Below, piece after piece: positions 29,091 to 38,897 of a stretch of 64,000 bases of DNA. The stretch is from an uncultured Rhodospirillales bacterium. GTDB taxonomy: Bacteria; Pseudomonadota; Alphaproteobacteria; Acetobacterales; Acetobacteraceae. The stretch spans positions 1-64,000 of the forward strand of contig CAIPLM010000310.1 in NCBI GenBank assembly GCA_903865895.1, in the 5' to 3' direction. Position 1 is the first letter of the stretch; every line of letters begins with the position of its first letter. The position numbers were made by a program, and so were the translations under genes. The notes under the pieces are model-generated. The model was given only the letters and a program-made list of their open reading frames with translations. It was not told the origin of the DNA and did not search any database.

Positions 29091-29234
29091 GGAAGGGCTC
29101 CTTTTTTGAAAAAAAGGAGCAAAAAACTTTTCCCACTTTGGTTCCTACCGCTCCAAACCATCCCGCAAGGGCAAGCCAACGGCAACAAACGGGTAAAAAG
29201 TTTTTGCTTCTTTTTTCAAAAAGAAGCCCTTCCT
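29091..29234. repeat. MITE-like paired-palindrome element, copy 3
   Basis: About 144 bp lying between the start of the binding-protein gene and the stop of gloA. The left hairpin (29099-29119, CTCC-T6-GA-A7-GGAG) matches copy 1 base for base over most of its length, and the right hairpin with TTTTTGCTTC-T-tract-CAAAAAGAAGC closes it, ending CCTTCC opposite the starting GGAAGG. The interior differs from copies 1 and 2. Short open frames across it only translate the A/T tracts and are not genes. Confidence 0.85.
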
Positions 29235-29238
29235 ACTA

Positions 29239-29616
29239 TTACTTCCGCTCAATCAACTCAATCTTATACCCATCCGGATCCTCAACGAATGCAATCACCG
29301 TGGTGCCGAACTTCACCGGCCCGGGCTCGCGGGTGATCTTCGCCCCGGCGGCGCGCATCTTCTCGCAGGCGCCGTAGACGTCGGGCATGCCGAAGGCGAG
29401 ATGGCCGAAGCCGGTGCCGACGTCGTAGCTCTCGGTGCCGTAGTTATAAGTCAGCTCCAGCTCGGTGCCGCCATCCCCGAAGCCGAGGAAGGCGAGGGTG
29501 TACTTGCCCTCCGGCACGTCGCGCCGGCGCAGTTCCTTCATGCCGAAGATCTCGGTGTAGAACTTGACGCTGCGCTCGAGGTCGCCGACGCGCAGCATGG
29601 TGTGCAGATAGCTCAT
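29239..29616 (-). CDS. gloA: Lactoylglutathione lyase (glyoxalase I)
   Basis: Converts the methylglyoxal-glutathione hemithioacetal to S-lactoylglutathione. The 125-residue product is the short, nickel-type form and has the four metal ligands in the expected places: H5, E54, H72 and E120 (E. coli: H5, E56, H74, E122). Other landmarks are the [15 protein letters not shown] start and [13 protein letters not shown] end. It stands alone, with a MITE-like element immediately downstream. Confidence 0.95.
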   Translation of the reverse strand: MSYLHTMLRVGDLERSVKFYTEIFGMKELRRRDVPEGKYTLAFLGFGDGGTELELTYNYGTESYDVGTGFGHLAFGMPDVYGACEKMRAAGAKITREPGPVKFGTTVIAFVEDPDGYKIELIERK

Positions 29617-29683
29617 GGGTCGCTTTCTCCGTGATAGGGCGATGGCGCAGCATGCCCCGAAAGGTCGCGACGTGCCAGAAGGC

Positions 29684-31021
29684 TCAGGCCAGCGACAGCA
29701 GCAGGCTCGCCGCGCTCCGCGCTTCGTTGGTCACCAACCCCGGCGTGGTACACAGCGCCTCAAGCTGCCGCAGCGTGACCCAGCGGAACGCGGCCGGCCG
29801 CGCGAGCGGCATGGCCGCGTCCAGTTCGACGATGCGGTAGGCATTGCCGTCCCGGTGGAAACGGCCACCCTCCTCGGATTGGTGGCAGGCGAGATGCACC
29901 TGTGCCCCGGCCGCGGCTTCGGTCAGCTCGGCCTCGAACCCGGCCTCGGGGGCGGAGCCTGGGGCGACCTGCACGGAGGCTGCGATCTCCACCCGGTTGC
30001 CAAGCCCCGGCTCCGCGCGGGCCCGCAGCAGCACGCGCAGCACGCCGCCGTGGCGCTGGCAGATCAGGGTGATCTGCCCCTCGCCTGCGCTATCCACCAG
30101 CGGCTGCTCCCAGTTCGGCACCTCACGGTCGCGCGCCTGCACACGGTAGCCGCGCACCGCGAAACTGCCGGGCACGATCGGGGCGAGCGCGCCATCCGCC
30201 ATCCGCCACCCCGGCAGATCGGTCAGCGCGAGGCGCTTATTCGTGATGGAGACCGCCGCGCGCCGCGTCAGCAGCCAGGCGGCCGCATCATCCTCCACCG
30301 CCTGCCGGTAAGAGTGCAGCAGCGCCGCGCCAAAACCATCCGTTCCGGCCCAGCGCGCGAAGGGCTCACCCCCCGCCCAGTAGCGCCAGGGTGTGCTGAC
30401 CAGCACGCTGCGGGCATCGGTATTGAGCACATTATCGGCCACCAGCAGCCCGCGCAGCGCCGCGGCATCGAGCCAGCGCCAGGCCGGGCCGGGTTCCTGC
30501 GGCGCCAGGGCGTCCGGCAATTCCACCACCATGTTGCGGTTGAACTTGCCGAGGAAGCGCGTGCCCTGCTCGCTCTGTCGCAAATCGCTGATCACGCCGC
30601 CCGGCGGCGGCTCGGCGAAATGCTCGAAGAACGGCGCCGGGGTGCCGCCATGCCGAGCGGTGTAGTTACTCGGCGTGCACTGGAAGCTCGGCGCCAGCTG
30701 CACCGCCCCCTCATTCCCAGGCTCGGTCTTAGCCTGCACCAGCAACTCCGGCCCGGCCGCGCCGCGGCGGGCGAGAAAGCCGAGAATGCCAATCTCCGGC
30801 TGCAGGATGAAGGGCTGCGCCTCGCCATCGATCCCCGTATCGCTGCTCGACGTGCGCACCGCGATGATGCGGAAGAAGCCGCCCGTGGCATGGGCGATCT
30901 CGCGCTCCGCCATGTTCCAGCGCCCGAGCGCCTCCAGCGGCATGCCCTCGCAGACGAAGGCACTGCGCACCCGCTGCTCCGCCCGCCACGCCGCGATCGC
31001 CGCCGCGAAGCCGCCGCTCAC
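29684..31021 (-). CDS. NDP-hexose 2,3-dehydratase-family protein
   Basis: A 445-residue protein built of two repeats, each with the family pattern: [52 protein letters not shown] and [14 protein letters not shown] in the first half; a degenerate counterpart ([25 protein letters not shown]...LRARAEPG) in the second. In actinomycete antibiotic clusters this family (TylX3, SpnO type) removes the 2-hydroxyl of NDP-4-keto-6-deoxyhexoses on the way to 2-deoxysugars. The GTG start at 31021 overlaps the stop of the upstream GT61 gene (GTGA), so the two are coupled. No other deoxysugar genes are present in the window. Confidence 0.8.
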   Translation of the reverse strand: MSGGFAAAIAAWRAEQRVRSAFVCEGMPLEALGRWNMAEREIAHATGGFFRIIAVRTSSSDTGIDGEAQPFILQPEIGILGFLARRGAAGPELLVQAKTEPGNEGAVQLAPSFQCTPSNYTARHGGTPAPFFEHFAEPPPGGVISDLRQSEQGTRFLGKFNRNMVVELPDALAPQEPGPAWRWLDAAALRGLLVADNVLNTDARSVLVSTPWRYWAGGEPFARWAGTDGFGAALLHSYRQAVEDDAAAWLLTRRAAVSITNKRLALTDLPGWRMADGALAPIVPGSFAVRGYRVQARDREVPNWEQPLVDSAGEGQITLICQRHGGVLRVLLRARAEPGLGNRVEIAASVQVAPGSAPEAGFEAELTEAAAGAQVHLACHQSEEGGRFHRDGNAYRIVELDAAMPLARPAAFRWVTLRQLEALCTTPGLVTNEARSAASLLLSLA

Positions 31022-32139
31022 GAGCCAGCCGCCATGGCGGCATCAACGCAGGCGAGCAGCTTGCCGGGGTCGATCCGGTAGGCCACCACCCCATCGGGCG
31101 AAACCTCCTCGATGTCACTGTCGAGATACATCATTCTATGCCCCCGCAAAGCGGCGATGCCGCTCTGCGTCATGTTGAGAAAATGCAGATTGATCACCGC
31201 GGTCCCCGCCGGGGCGAAAAGCAGGTTTTTCAGCGCCGAGCCATGCTCGCCCACCACCAGATCAGCACCGGCGAACAGCGCCACCTGGTCGGGCCAGGCC
31301 AGCCGCTCCGGATGCACGGTGACGAAGCCCAGCGCCTCCAGCATCCCCGCGATCTCCTCCCCGTTGACGACCCGCCGCATCGCCGCCGCGCCCGCCGCCC
31401 AGCCGGCGCGCGAAACGAAAATCCGCCGCGGCGATTGTGGCGCACGCACCGGGCAAAGCCGCGCCACCACCGTGTCGAAAAACCGGTTCGCGCCCGGGTG
31501 AAACCGATACTCCTCATGCGCCAGCGAAGGCAGCACCAGCATCTCCGCCTCCAGCAACTCCTGCGCCGGATCATATGGGATCAGCCGGTCGAGCGACACG
31601 CCGAGCGCGGCGAGCATGCCCCGGCCCCAAGCGGGAAGCCCGGCCGGCATTGCCAGCCGCATCGCCACGGCCTCGCGACCCAGGGTCTCCCGTAGTGTCC
31701 ACAGCCGCGGCAGAATGTCGAGCAGCCAATGGCCGAACGTGTCGTAGCCGGGCGTGGCGATCCCCGCCACCGTGCCCGCTACACGCCGCACCGTCCGGCC
31801 GGGCCGGTGCGGCGCGTCGGGCAGGGAGTCGCTGTCCAGCAGGCCGCGCACATAGGGCGGCGTGAGATCGCGCGCCACCAGGCTGCGCCCGCGGGCCCCG
31901 GCGATACCACCGCCGCCCAGCACGCCGCCGGGTAGCATCCAGCAGCCCAGCTCGCCGACTGGGCCATGCATCTCGCCATGTGCCTCGGCCAGCCATTCCG
32001 GATAGAAATCACAGGATGGTAACAGCAACGGCGGCGGCGCAGGCGCCATCGCGGCGGCCACACCGACGCGGCGCTGGCTGCCCGCCGCCGGCAGATCCAG
32101 AATATGCGCAGCGTCCGGCGTCTCGGTCACACAGTTCAT
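31018..32139 (-). CDS. Glycosyltransferase family 61 (DUF563) protein
   Basis: A 373-residue protein with GT61 landmarks: TPGYDTFGHWLLDILPRLW in the first half, PRRIFVSRAGW in the middle, and LVVGEHGSALKNLLFAPAGTAVINLHF near the C-terminus. Relatives transfer pentoses or other sugars onto glycans and often act in bacterial surface polysaccharide synthesis. Translation coupling to the NDP-hexose 2,3-dehydratase suggests that it transfers, or works on, the sugar which that enzyme makes (inference). The ATG at 32139 has no strong ribosome site; a GTG four codons further in is an alternative. Confidence 0.85.
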   Translation of the reverse strand: MNCVTETPDAAHILDLPAAGSQRRVGVAAAMAPAPPPLLLPSCDFYPEWLAEAHGEMHGPVGELGCWMLPGGVLGGGGIAGARGRSLVARDLTPPYVRGLLDSDSLPDAPHRPGRTVRRVAGTVAGIATPGYDTFGHWLLDILPRLWTLRETLGREAVAMRLAMPAGLPAWGRGMLAALGVSLDRLIPYDPAQELLEAEMLVLPSLAHEEYRFHPGANRFFDTVVARLCPVRAPQSPRRIFVSRAGWAAGAAAMRRVVNGEEIAGMLEALGFVTVHPERLAWPDQVALFAGADLVVGEHGSALKNLLFAPAGTAVINLHFLNMTQSGIAALRGHRMMYLDSDIEEVSPDGVVAYRIDPGKLLACVDAAMAAGS

Positions 32140-32238
32140 TCGGTACGCTATTCCAGCAAATAATAATGTTCCAACAGGCTTTGGTCGGCGGGGCTTGCCA
32201 GCCGCCGCCCTTGGCGCGACCCTGTCGCCAAGGAGTTC

Positions 32239-32850
32239 ATGATGACCCAAGCCGACCCGACGCCCAAGGTGATTCCCCGCCCCGCCGCGAGCCTCCTGGT
32301 GCTGCAGGGCGACGAGCCGCTGGTGCTGATGGGCATGCGCGGCGCCAAGCACAAATTCATGCCCAACCGCCTGGTCTTCCCTGGCGGCGCGGTCGACCCG
32401 GCGGACCATACCGCCGAGATCGCCAGCGCCATGCCCGACCACGCGTTGCGCCGACTGGAACGCGCCGCCGATCCCGCCCTCGCCCGCGCCCTCGGCGTCG
32501 CCGCGGCGCGCGAGTTGGAGGAGGAGACCGGCCTCACCCTCGGCACCCCCCCGATGCTGCACGGGCTCGACTATCTCTGCCGCGCCGTCACCCCCGAACC
32601 CTCCCCGGTGCGCTTCGATGCGCGCTTCCTCGTGGTCGACGCCAGCCACGTCAGCGGCGAACTCGCAGGGTCGGGCGAACTGGAGGACCTCCGCTGGTGG
32701 GGCGTCGAGGAGGCCCTCGCCATGGACCTCGCCGGCCCGCAGCGCCGCGTGCTGCAACGCCTGCGGGTCTGGCTCGGCATGAGCGCGGAAGAACGCGCCG
32801 TCGAAGCCCAGGTCGCCACGCTGTGGTGGCGTGACTGGGAGATGGAGTAG
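32239..32850 (+). CDS. NUDIX hydrolase with an insertion in the NUDIX box
   Basis: A 203-residue NUDIX-fold pyrophosphatase. The box is split: FPGGAVDPADH is separated by about 35 residues from RELEEETGLTLG, as in the human NUDT19 subgroup that acts on CoA or similar nucleotides; the canonical spacing is only about ten residues. The metal-binding Glu residues of RELxEE are intact. AAGGAG at 32230-32235 lies 3 bases from the ATG at 32239 and 6 bases from an ATG at 32242, so the second is an equally good or better start. The gene is divergent from the GT61 gene, with about 100 bases between. Confidence 0.87.
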   Translation: MMTQADPTPKVIPRPAASLLVLQGDEPLVLMGMRGAKHKFMPNRLVFPGGAVDPADHTAEIASAMPDHALRRLERAADPALARALGVAAARELEEETGLTLGTPPMLHGLDYLCRAVTPEPSPVRFDARFLVVDASHVSGELAGSGELEDLRWWGVEEALAMDLAGPQRRVLQRLRVWLGMSAEERAVEAQVATLWWRDWEME

Positions 32851-33040
32851 CCGCGCTAACGCCCGGGCACCGCGCGACAGCGGCGCTTGCCGGCGATGAC
32901 GTCGTGGCCCAGTCAGCATCGTTGCCGGCGCATCGCAATTCCGGCCGTGGAAACGTAACGCCGCAGATACACCGAAATCGTCTTGGCATTCCCATGGTTT
33001 GCGTTCACGATGCGTTAACAGAAGAATCGCGGAGTCCGAT

Positions 33041-36000
33041 ATGACGACCACAGTGACTTGGAAAGCGTCGGCCACCGGGGCTTTTAACAAGGCTAACAAC
33101 TGGTCGCCGGCGGGCATCCCCACTGCCAGCGTGGACGTGGTCGTCTCCACCAAGCCGGTGGTGAACGTCGGCACGATCGGCAGCAGCCAGACAGCCGATG
33201 TCAACAGCCTGCTGATCGGCGCGAACGGGGAAATCGACGTCAACGGCGGGGATTTCATCGTCGCGAATGGCGATTTCAGTTCCAGCGTTCAGGGCCTGCT
33301 GCTGGTGGCGGGCGGCAATTTGTTGATCGGCGCCGGGACGCTGACGGTGAATGGGCATCTGAATATCCAAGCCGGCGGCGAGATGCAGACCCTGGGCGTC
33401 ACCTCGACGACGAGCGCCACCCTGACGATGGATGGCACCGGCGACATTCAGTTGCTCGGCGGCAGCATCGGCGGACGGGTGCAGGGGGGCGGGGGCGGGC
33501 TTTCGCAGTACGACTCGCTGATCAGCACGCAGACGACCATTCATGGCGCGGGCTTTATCGGGCGCAACACCACTGCGTCGCTCGACCGGCTGCTGCTCAC
33601 GGAATCCGGGGATTCGACGGTGGTCGCCGACGTGCCGGGGACGTCCCTGGTCCTCGACGCGGTTGTCCTCAACCAGGGGCTCGGGCTGCGGGCGACCGGC
33701 GGAGGGATGCTGGACATCAACGGGTCGGTCGACCAATCGCCGGACCCGGTGTTTCACGTATCGAGCAGCATCATCGCCGATGCCGGGTCCACGGTGGTGC
33801 TGGACGCCGCCATTATCCATGGCGGCAATATCATCGCGCAGCCGGGCGGCACGCTCGACGTGGCGAATATCGTGACTTTGGACGGGGCGGCGCATCCGGT
33901 TTTCCTGAGCGGGACGCTGCCGGTCGATAACGTCGCGACGCTGACGCTGTCGGGCAGTATCGTGCCCTATGTGGGCAGCCCCGCCACCATCGACGCGAGC
34001 CGGGGAACCATGTTCCTGACCAGCGCGACCATTGATGGGATGCATATCGTCGGTGGGGTTTATAACGTCTTCCTGGGGGACAGTGCCAGTACGCTGATCG
34101 AGGGGACGACGCTCGATGGCGGGTTGACGGTCGGGCCGGACCAGACGTTGACGTTCGGCTCGGCGCAATCGCCGACCACCACAATCTTCAATTCCGGCAC
34201 CGTCAGTCTCGCCGGGACCTATGACTACATCCAGAGCGTCGACCGCGGGGCGACGTTGGCGATCGCGAACAACTTGTCGCTCGACGCCGGGGGCACCATC
34301 GCGCTGGGGGATGCGGCGGATGTAATCAATGGCGGCAGCAGCGCGACGCTGACGCTGGTGAAGCAGTCGATCGTCGGCCAGGGACTGATCGCGGGGTTCG
34401 CGACGCTCGCCCTGGGCGCCGGCAGCACCATCGAGGCCCAGAACGGGACGCTTGAGGTGCAGGCGAGCCAGATCGTCAATGCCGGATTGCTGAAGGCCGA
34501 TCCGGGCGCGGTGCTGGTGATCGACGGGACGGTGGACCCGGCGGGCGGGAAGATCGCCACCACGGGGCTGGTGCTGTTCGGCGCGGCGAGCGCGGCGGCG
34601 CTGGCGACCGGGACGGTGGCGGCGGGCAGCACGGTGCAGGTGGGCGGCGGGACGCTCAACGGGCTTCAAAACGATGGGGTGCTCAAGGTTGGCTTGGGCG
34701 GGCTGCTAACGCTGGGCACCCAGCCGGTCAACACCGGAACGATCTCTGTGGGTGGGGATGGAACACTGGCGCTGCTGGACGTGTTGCAGAACAGCGGGCT
34801 GGTGGTGTTGCAGGGCACGAACGACGGAACCGATCACTTCGCCATGCTGAGTGGGCTGGCGTTTAGCGCATTTTTGTTCCCGTCGGAGCTGCGCGGCGGC
34901 GGGACGATCCAGCTCGGGTTGGACGGGGTAATCGGCTCTGGCGCGATCAGCAATGTCGACAACACCATCGAGGGCACCGGGCGCATTGGCGGCGAGGGGG
35001 CGGTGTTCGAGAACAGCTTCGCCGGTTCGGCCTACGGCACGATCGATGCGAATGTCGCGCGTGGCACGATGGTGCTGGACGGCGGGATGACCGGAGTTAT
35101 CTACAATGCGAGCCTGATGCGGGCGAGCGGCGGGGGCACGCTCGAGATCAACAGCCTGGTGCAGAATTTCGTCACGCTGGATTTCGGCTTCGTCGACCGC
35201 AACGGTGCCGGCACGATCGAGGCCGACGGGGCGAATTCGGTGGTGCTGCTGAATGGCGGATCAATCGCCGAGGGGCTGCTGAACAGCGCGAATGGCGGGC
35301 AAATCGACGTTGCCGGCAATGCGTCCCTGTTGCTGGGCAGTCTGGTCATTCCGTTCGGCAACGAGCCGCCGCCGTATGCGCGCAATTCGGCGCTGACCAA
35401 CTACGCCGATCTGCGCGTGCTGGCTGGGCAGACGCTGACGCTGGCGTCGGATACGCTGGCTCCCTACGGGCCGCAGCCGCTGAATACGGTGGTGTTGAAC
35501 AACTACGGGTCGGTAACGCTACAGGGCGCCAGCGGCAATGGGGCGACGCTGCTGGTGGCCAATCTCAATGTCGAGCTGCTCGGCGGCGGCGTGGTGACGC
35601 TGAGCAACGCCGCCGACCGGATCGCCGCGAGCGTGCCGGGCAATTGGCTGATCAACCAGAACACCATCCAGGGCTTCGGGCAGCTTGGCGCGGGCAGCGC
35701 GCAAGTGGAGAACGATAGCCTGGTGGTGGCGACCAACCCGGCGGTGCCGCTGGTGCTCGATGCCGGCGGGGAGTTCTTGAACCGCGGCACGCTGGCGACC
35801 GGCGCGGCGGGCGGGCTGATGGTGCTGGAAGGCACCATCAACAATTCGGGCAATCTCAAGAGCCTGGGCAATGGCGGCACGTTCGTGCTGGGCGGGCTCG
35901 ACCATGCCGGCAACCCGCTTGCCGGCGACCTGGTCGGCGCGCAGATCTTCACCGGCGTGCGGCTGACGACGTCGCCGGCGGGCAGCACGCTGGATTCCGG

Positions 36001-37794
36001 CGGCGACGTGATGGGCAATTTCGGCACCATCGTGGCGCTGACGGGCCAGACACTGACACTCTCGGGCAATATCCTCAATTCGGAGGTGTTCTCGACGATC
36101 GATCATATGATTCACCTCGCCGGGGTGATTGAGGTGCAGGATGGCGGGACGCTGCGGCTGGGCGGCAGTGGCGCGCTGGTGGAGAGTTATGGCGGGCAGG
36201 TTCTGCTGGATGGGCCGAACGCCACGATCGATGGCGTGGCGGGGCAGACGCTGTCGAGCGACAACAACACCATCACCGGCAGCGGGCATATCGGCAGCGG
36301 CGCGATCGCGTTCAACAACAGCGACACCTATAGCATGGTGAGCGCGACGGGAACGATCACGCTGAACACCGGGTCCCATCCGGTGAACAATGCCGGCACG
36401 TTGCAGGCGACCGACGGCGGGCTGCTGGCTGTCACCGGTGACGTGGTCAACAACAAGGTTGTCTCGGCGTTCATCGGCAGCACGGCATTGATCGGTGGCA
36501 GCGTGAGCGGGACCGGGACCCTGGCGACCACAGGCGGCACGCTGGAGGTGGACGGCACGCTGGGCGCGGGGCAGACGGTGGCGTTCTCTGGCTTCCTCGG
36601 CGAGTCGCTGGTGCTTGGCATGCCGAGCGCGATGGCGGGGACGATCACGAATTTCAATTTCCAGGAAACCATCAATCTGAAGGGGGTGGTCGCGACCTCC
36701 GAGACCTTCTCTGGCGGTGTGCTGCACGTGATGAACGGCGCAAACCAGGTGGCGGGTCTGGCGATGACGGGCAGCCATGTCACCGCCGCCTTTGCCTTGC
36801 TGCCGGATGGCCATGGCGGGACGGATATCGTCTACAGGACCCCCTGCTACGTCGCGGGGTCGCGGATTCTGACGACGCGCGGGGAGGTGGCGGTCGAGGA
36901 TCTGCGCGAGGGGGATGTCGCGGTGACGGTGGGGCCGGCGCCGGGGCTGGCGGCGGTGCGATGGATCGGCCACAGCGAGGTTGAGCCGGCGCGGCACCGC
37001 GATGGCGCGAGCGTGGCGCCGGTGCGGGTGGTGGCGGGGGCGTTTGCGACGGGGGTGGCGCATCGCGATCTGCTGCTGTCGCCCGACCATGCGGTGTTCG
37101 TCGATGGCGTGCTGATGCAGGTGCAGTCGCTGGTCAACGGCATCAGCATCCGGCGGGAGGCGGCGACGGGGCTGGTGCGTATTTCCATGTCGAGCTGGAG
37201 CGCCATGCCATCCTGCTGGCGGAGGGGCTACCGGCGGAGAGCTATCTCGACACCGGCAACCGAGGCGCCTTCGCCAATGCCGGGGTGGTGCGCGACCTAC
37301 ACCCGAATTTCGCCGCCCGCGTTTGGGACGCACGGGCCTGTGCAGCGCTGCTGTTGGATGGCCCGGCGGTGGACGCCACCCATGCGCGGCTGGCGCGGCG
37401 GGCGGGCGAATGGTCCGCCGATCCGGCGATCGCGCTATTCGCAGATGGCGTGGAACTGGTGTCCGAGGCAGACGGTCCGGATGGCCTGATGGCCCACCTT
37501 CCGCCTGGCACGCACTGGCTGCGTCTGGCCAGCCACAGCGCGGTTCCCCGCGAGATCGATCGCCGGCAGGACCCCCGCCAATTGGGCGTCGCGGTGACGC
37601 ATCTGGCGCTGGACGGGCAGCCGGTTGCGCTCGACTCGCCGCGCCTTCGCGGAGGGTTCCATCCCGTCGAAACGGACCAGGCAGCGGCATGGCGCTGGAC
37701 GGATGGGGAGGCCGTTGTGGAGGTGTGCGGGGCTAGCCGGGTGGGGGTACGGTTCGCGGCGCAATGGCTGCGCTATCCGCGGGCTGCCGGTTAG
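33041..37794 (+). CDS. Large beta-repeat surface protein with C-terminal Hint domain, frameshifted near 37178
   Basis: About 1,270 residues of Gly/Thr/Asn-rich beta-strand repeats of the autotransporter-adhesin type (TLTLSGNI, GGTLEV, IVNAGLL, GSTIEAQNGTLEV and similar) are followed by a Hedgehog/intein-like (Hint_2) domain that starts at C1269 (CYVAGSRILTTRGEVAVEDLREGD) and continues through LLLSPDHAVFVDGV. Hint domains can self-cleave at the starting Cys. Near 37175-37180 one base is missing: the first frame degenerates and ends at 37489, while the next frame gives YFHVELERHAILLAEGLPAESYLDTGNRG and runs to 37794. Restoring one base gives 1,584 residues. The ATG at 33041 follows GGAG. There is no classical signal peptide; type I secretion is a common route for such proteins (inference). 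Confidence 0.82.
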
Positions 37795-37808
37795 CGGTGA
37801 TACGAAAA

Positions 37809-37832
37809 CCCCCGCGATGTGCATCGCGGGGG
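37809..37832. terminator. Bidirectional hairpin terminator between convergent genes
   Basis: A strong stem CCCCCGCGAT/ATCGCGGGGG (37809-37818 with 37823-37832) is followed rightwards by CCTTTGT and leftwards, on the other strand, by TTTTCG. It lies between the stop of the Hint-domain gene (37794) and the stop of the convergent aldolase gene (37866), as expected for a shared terminator. Confidence 0.8.
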
Positions 37833-37865
37833 CCTTTGTATCGCTGGGCGGAGACTGACCCGCTC

Positions 37866-38648
37866 CTACTTCTTCTTCGCCGCGCGCTTCGCCTTGCGCT
37901 CCCGCTCGATGCCGGTTAGCCCGTTCTGGATGCCGGCGCTCGCCCAGCCGGCCCAGGGCATGGTGAAGTAGCTGAACCCCCGTTGAACGAAGAAGTTGGG
38001 GTCCATCTCTGGCGGGATGAAATACATGCCAGCGGCGATGCCGTGCTTGGCCGCGGTGTTGGCGATCTTGTCGAGCCCGCGCAGATAGGTATCGCAGCCA
38101 TAGTCGAGCGGCACGCCAAGCTCGATCGACAGGTCGGACGGGCCGATCAGCAGTACGTCAACGCCGGGGACGGCGGCGATGGCGTCGAGGTTCTCAAGCG
38201 CCTGGTTGGTCTCGATCATCGGCGCGATGACGAGGCCCTCATTCACCGTGTCCATGTACTCGCGGTAGCTCTTGAACTCGCCCCACTCGCCGCGCATGCC
38301 GGCGTTGCTGCGGGTGCCCGCGGGGTAGTAGCGGCATGCGCTCACCACCGCTTCCGCCTGCGCGGCGGTATTCACCATCGGCACCACGATACCGCGCGCG
38401 CCGCCATCGAGGGCGAAGCAGATTTGGTCGGGCTGGTTGGCGCTAACGCGCACCATCGGCACCGCCTTCTTGCCGCGCATCGCCTGGATCGACGGGCCGA
38501 GCTGCTTCAGCTCCCAAGGCGAGTGCTGCGTATCGAACAGCAGGAAGTCAAAGCCGGAATCGGCCAGTAGCGCCGAGTCGACATTCGGTGCGCCGGCAGT
38601 GCCGACGACGGTTTTTCCAGCCTTGATGGCTTGCTTGAAGGCGTTCAT
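37866..38648 (-). CDS. HpcH/HpaI aldolase-family protein
   Basis: A class II, metal-dependent 2-oxo-acid aldolase of the HpcH/HpaI (2,4-dihydroxyhept-2-ene-1,7-dioate aldolase) family; relatives cleave 4-hydroxy-2-oxo acids to pyruvate and an aldehyde. The 260-residue product has [13 protein letters not shown], the arginine-containing [10 protein letters not shown], metal-ligand Glu in [16 protein letters not shown], and [16 protein letters not shown] with the second acid. The start at 38648 gives the usual [16 protein letters not shown]-terminus and is preceded by GGGAGGAA at a slightly long distance. The C-terminus is a Lys/Arg-rich tail. Confidence 0.9.
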   Translation of the reverse strand: MNAFKQAIKAGKTVVGTAGAPNVDSALLADSGFDFLLFDTQHSPWELKQLGPSIQAMRGKKAVPMVRVSANQPDQICFALDGGARGIVVPMVNTAAQAEAVVSACRYYPAGTRSNAGMRGEWGEFKSYREYMDTVNEGLVIAPMIETNQALENLDAIAAVPGVDVLLIGPSDLSIELGVPLDYGCDTYLRGLDKIANTAAKHGIAAGMYFIPPEMDPNFFVQRGFSYFTMPWAGWASAGIQNGLTGIERERKAKRAAKKK

Positions 38649-38897
38649 TGGACTTCGATTCCTCCCACTATGGCGCCAGCACCCGCCTTGCTCACTTTGG
38701 CCTCGGGCGCGCTGGCGGGCGAGTGTGGCATATCGGCGAGAAGGCGGGTAGCGGCCGCGCGGCAATGCCGTACTGTTGCCGTTCCTGATCTGTTTGCTAT
38801 CGCTTGCCCGGCAATTTATAATCAATTTCCCTCACCGGGCGCGCACCGTCCACGGGCTGGGCCCGGAGGCCACCCCGATCTTCAGGAGGGCTACGCC

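Noticed and set aside
29091-29336. Short frames across the palindromic element giving Lys/Phe-rich peptides
   Set aside because: They only translate the A/T-tract hairpins; similar peptides arise from each copy of the element in either orientation.
37285-37794. Independent gene starting at 37285
   Set aside because: Its sequence continues the Hint domain of the upstream gene without a break in homology, so it is the frameshifted end of that gene.
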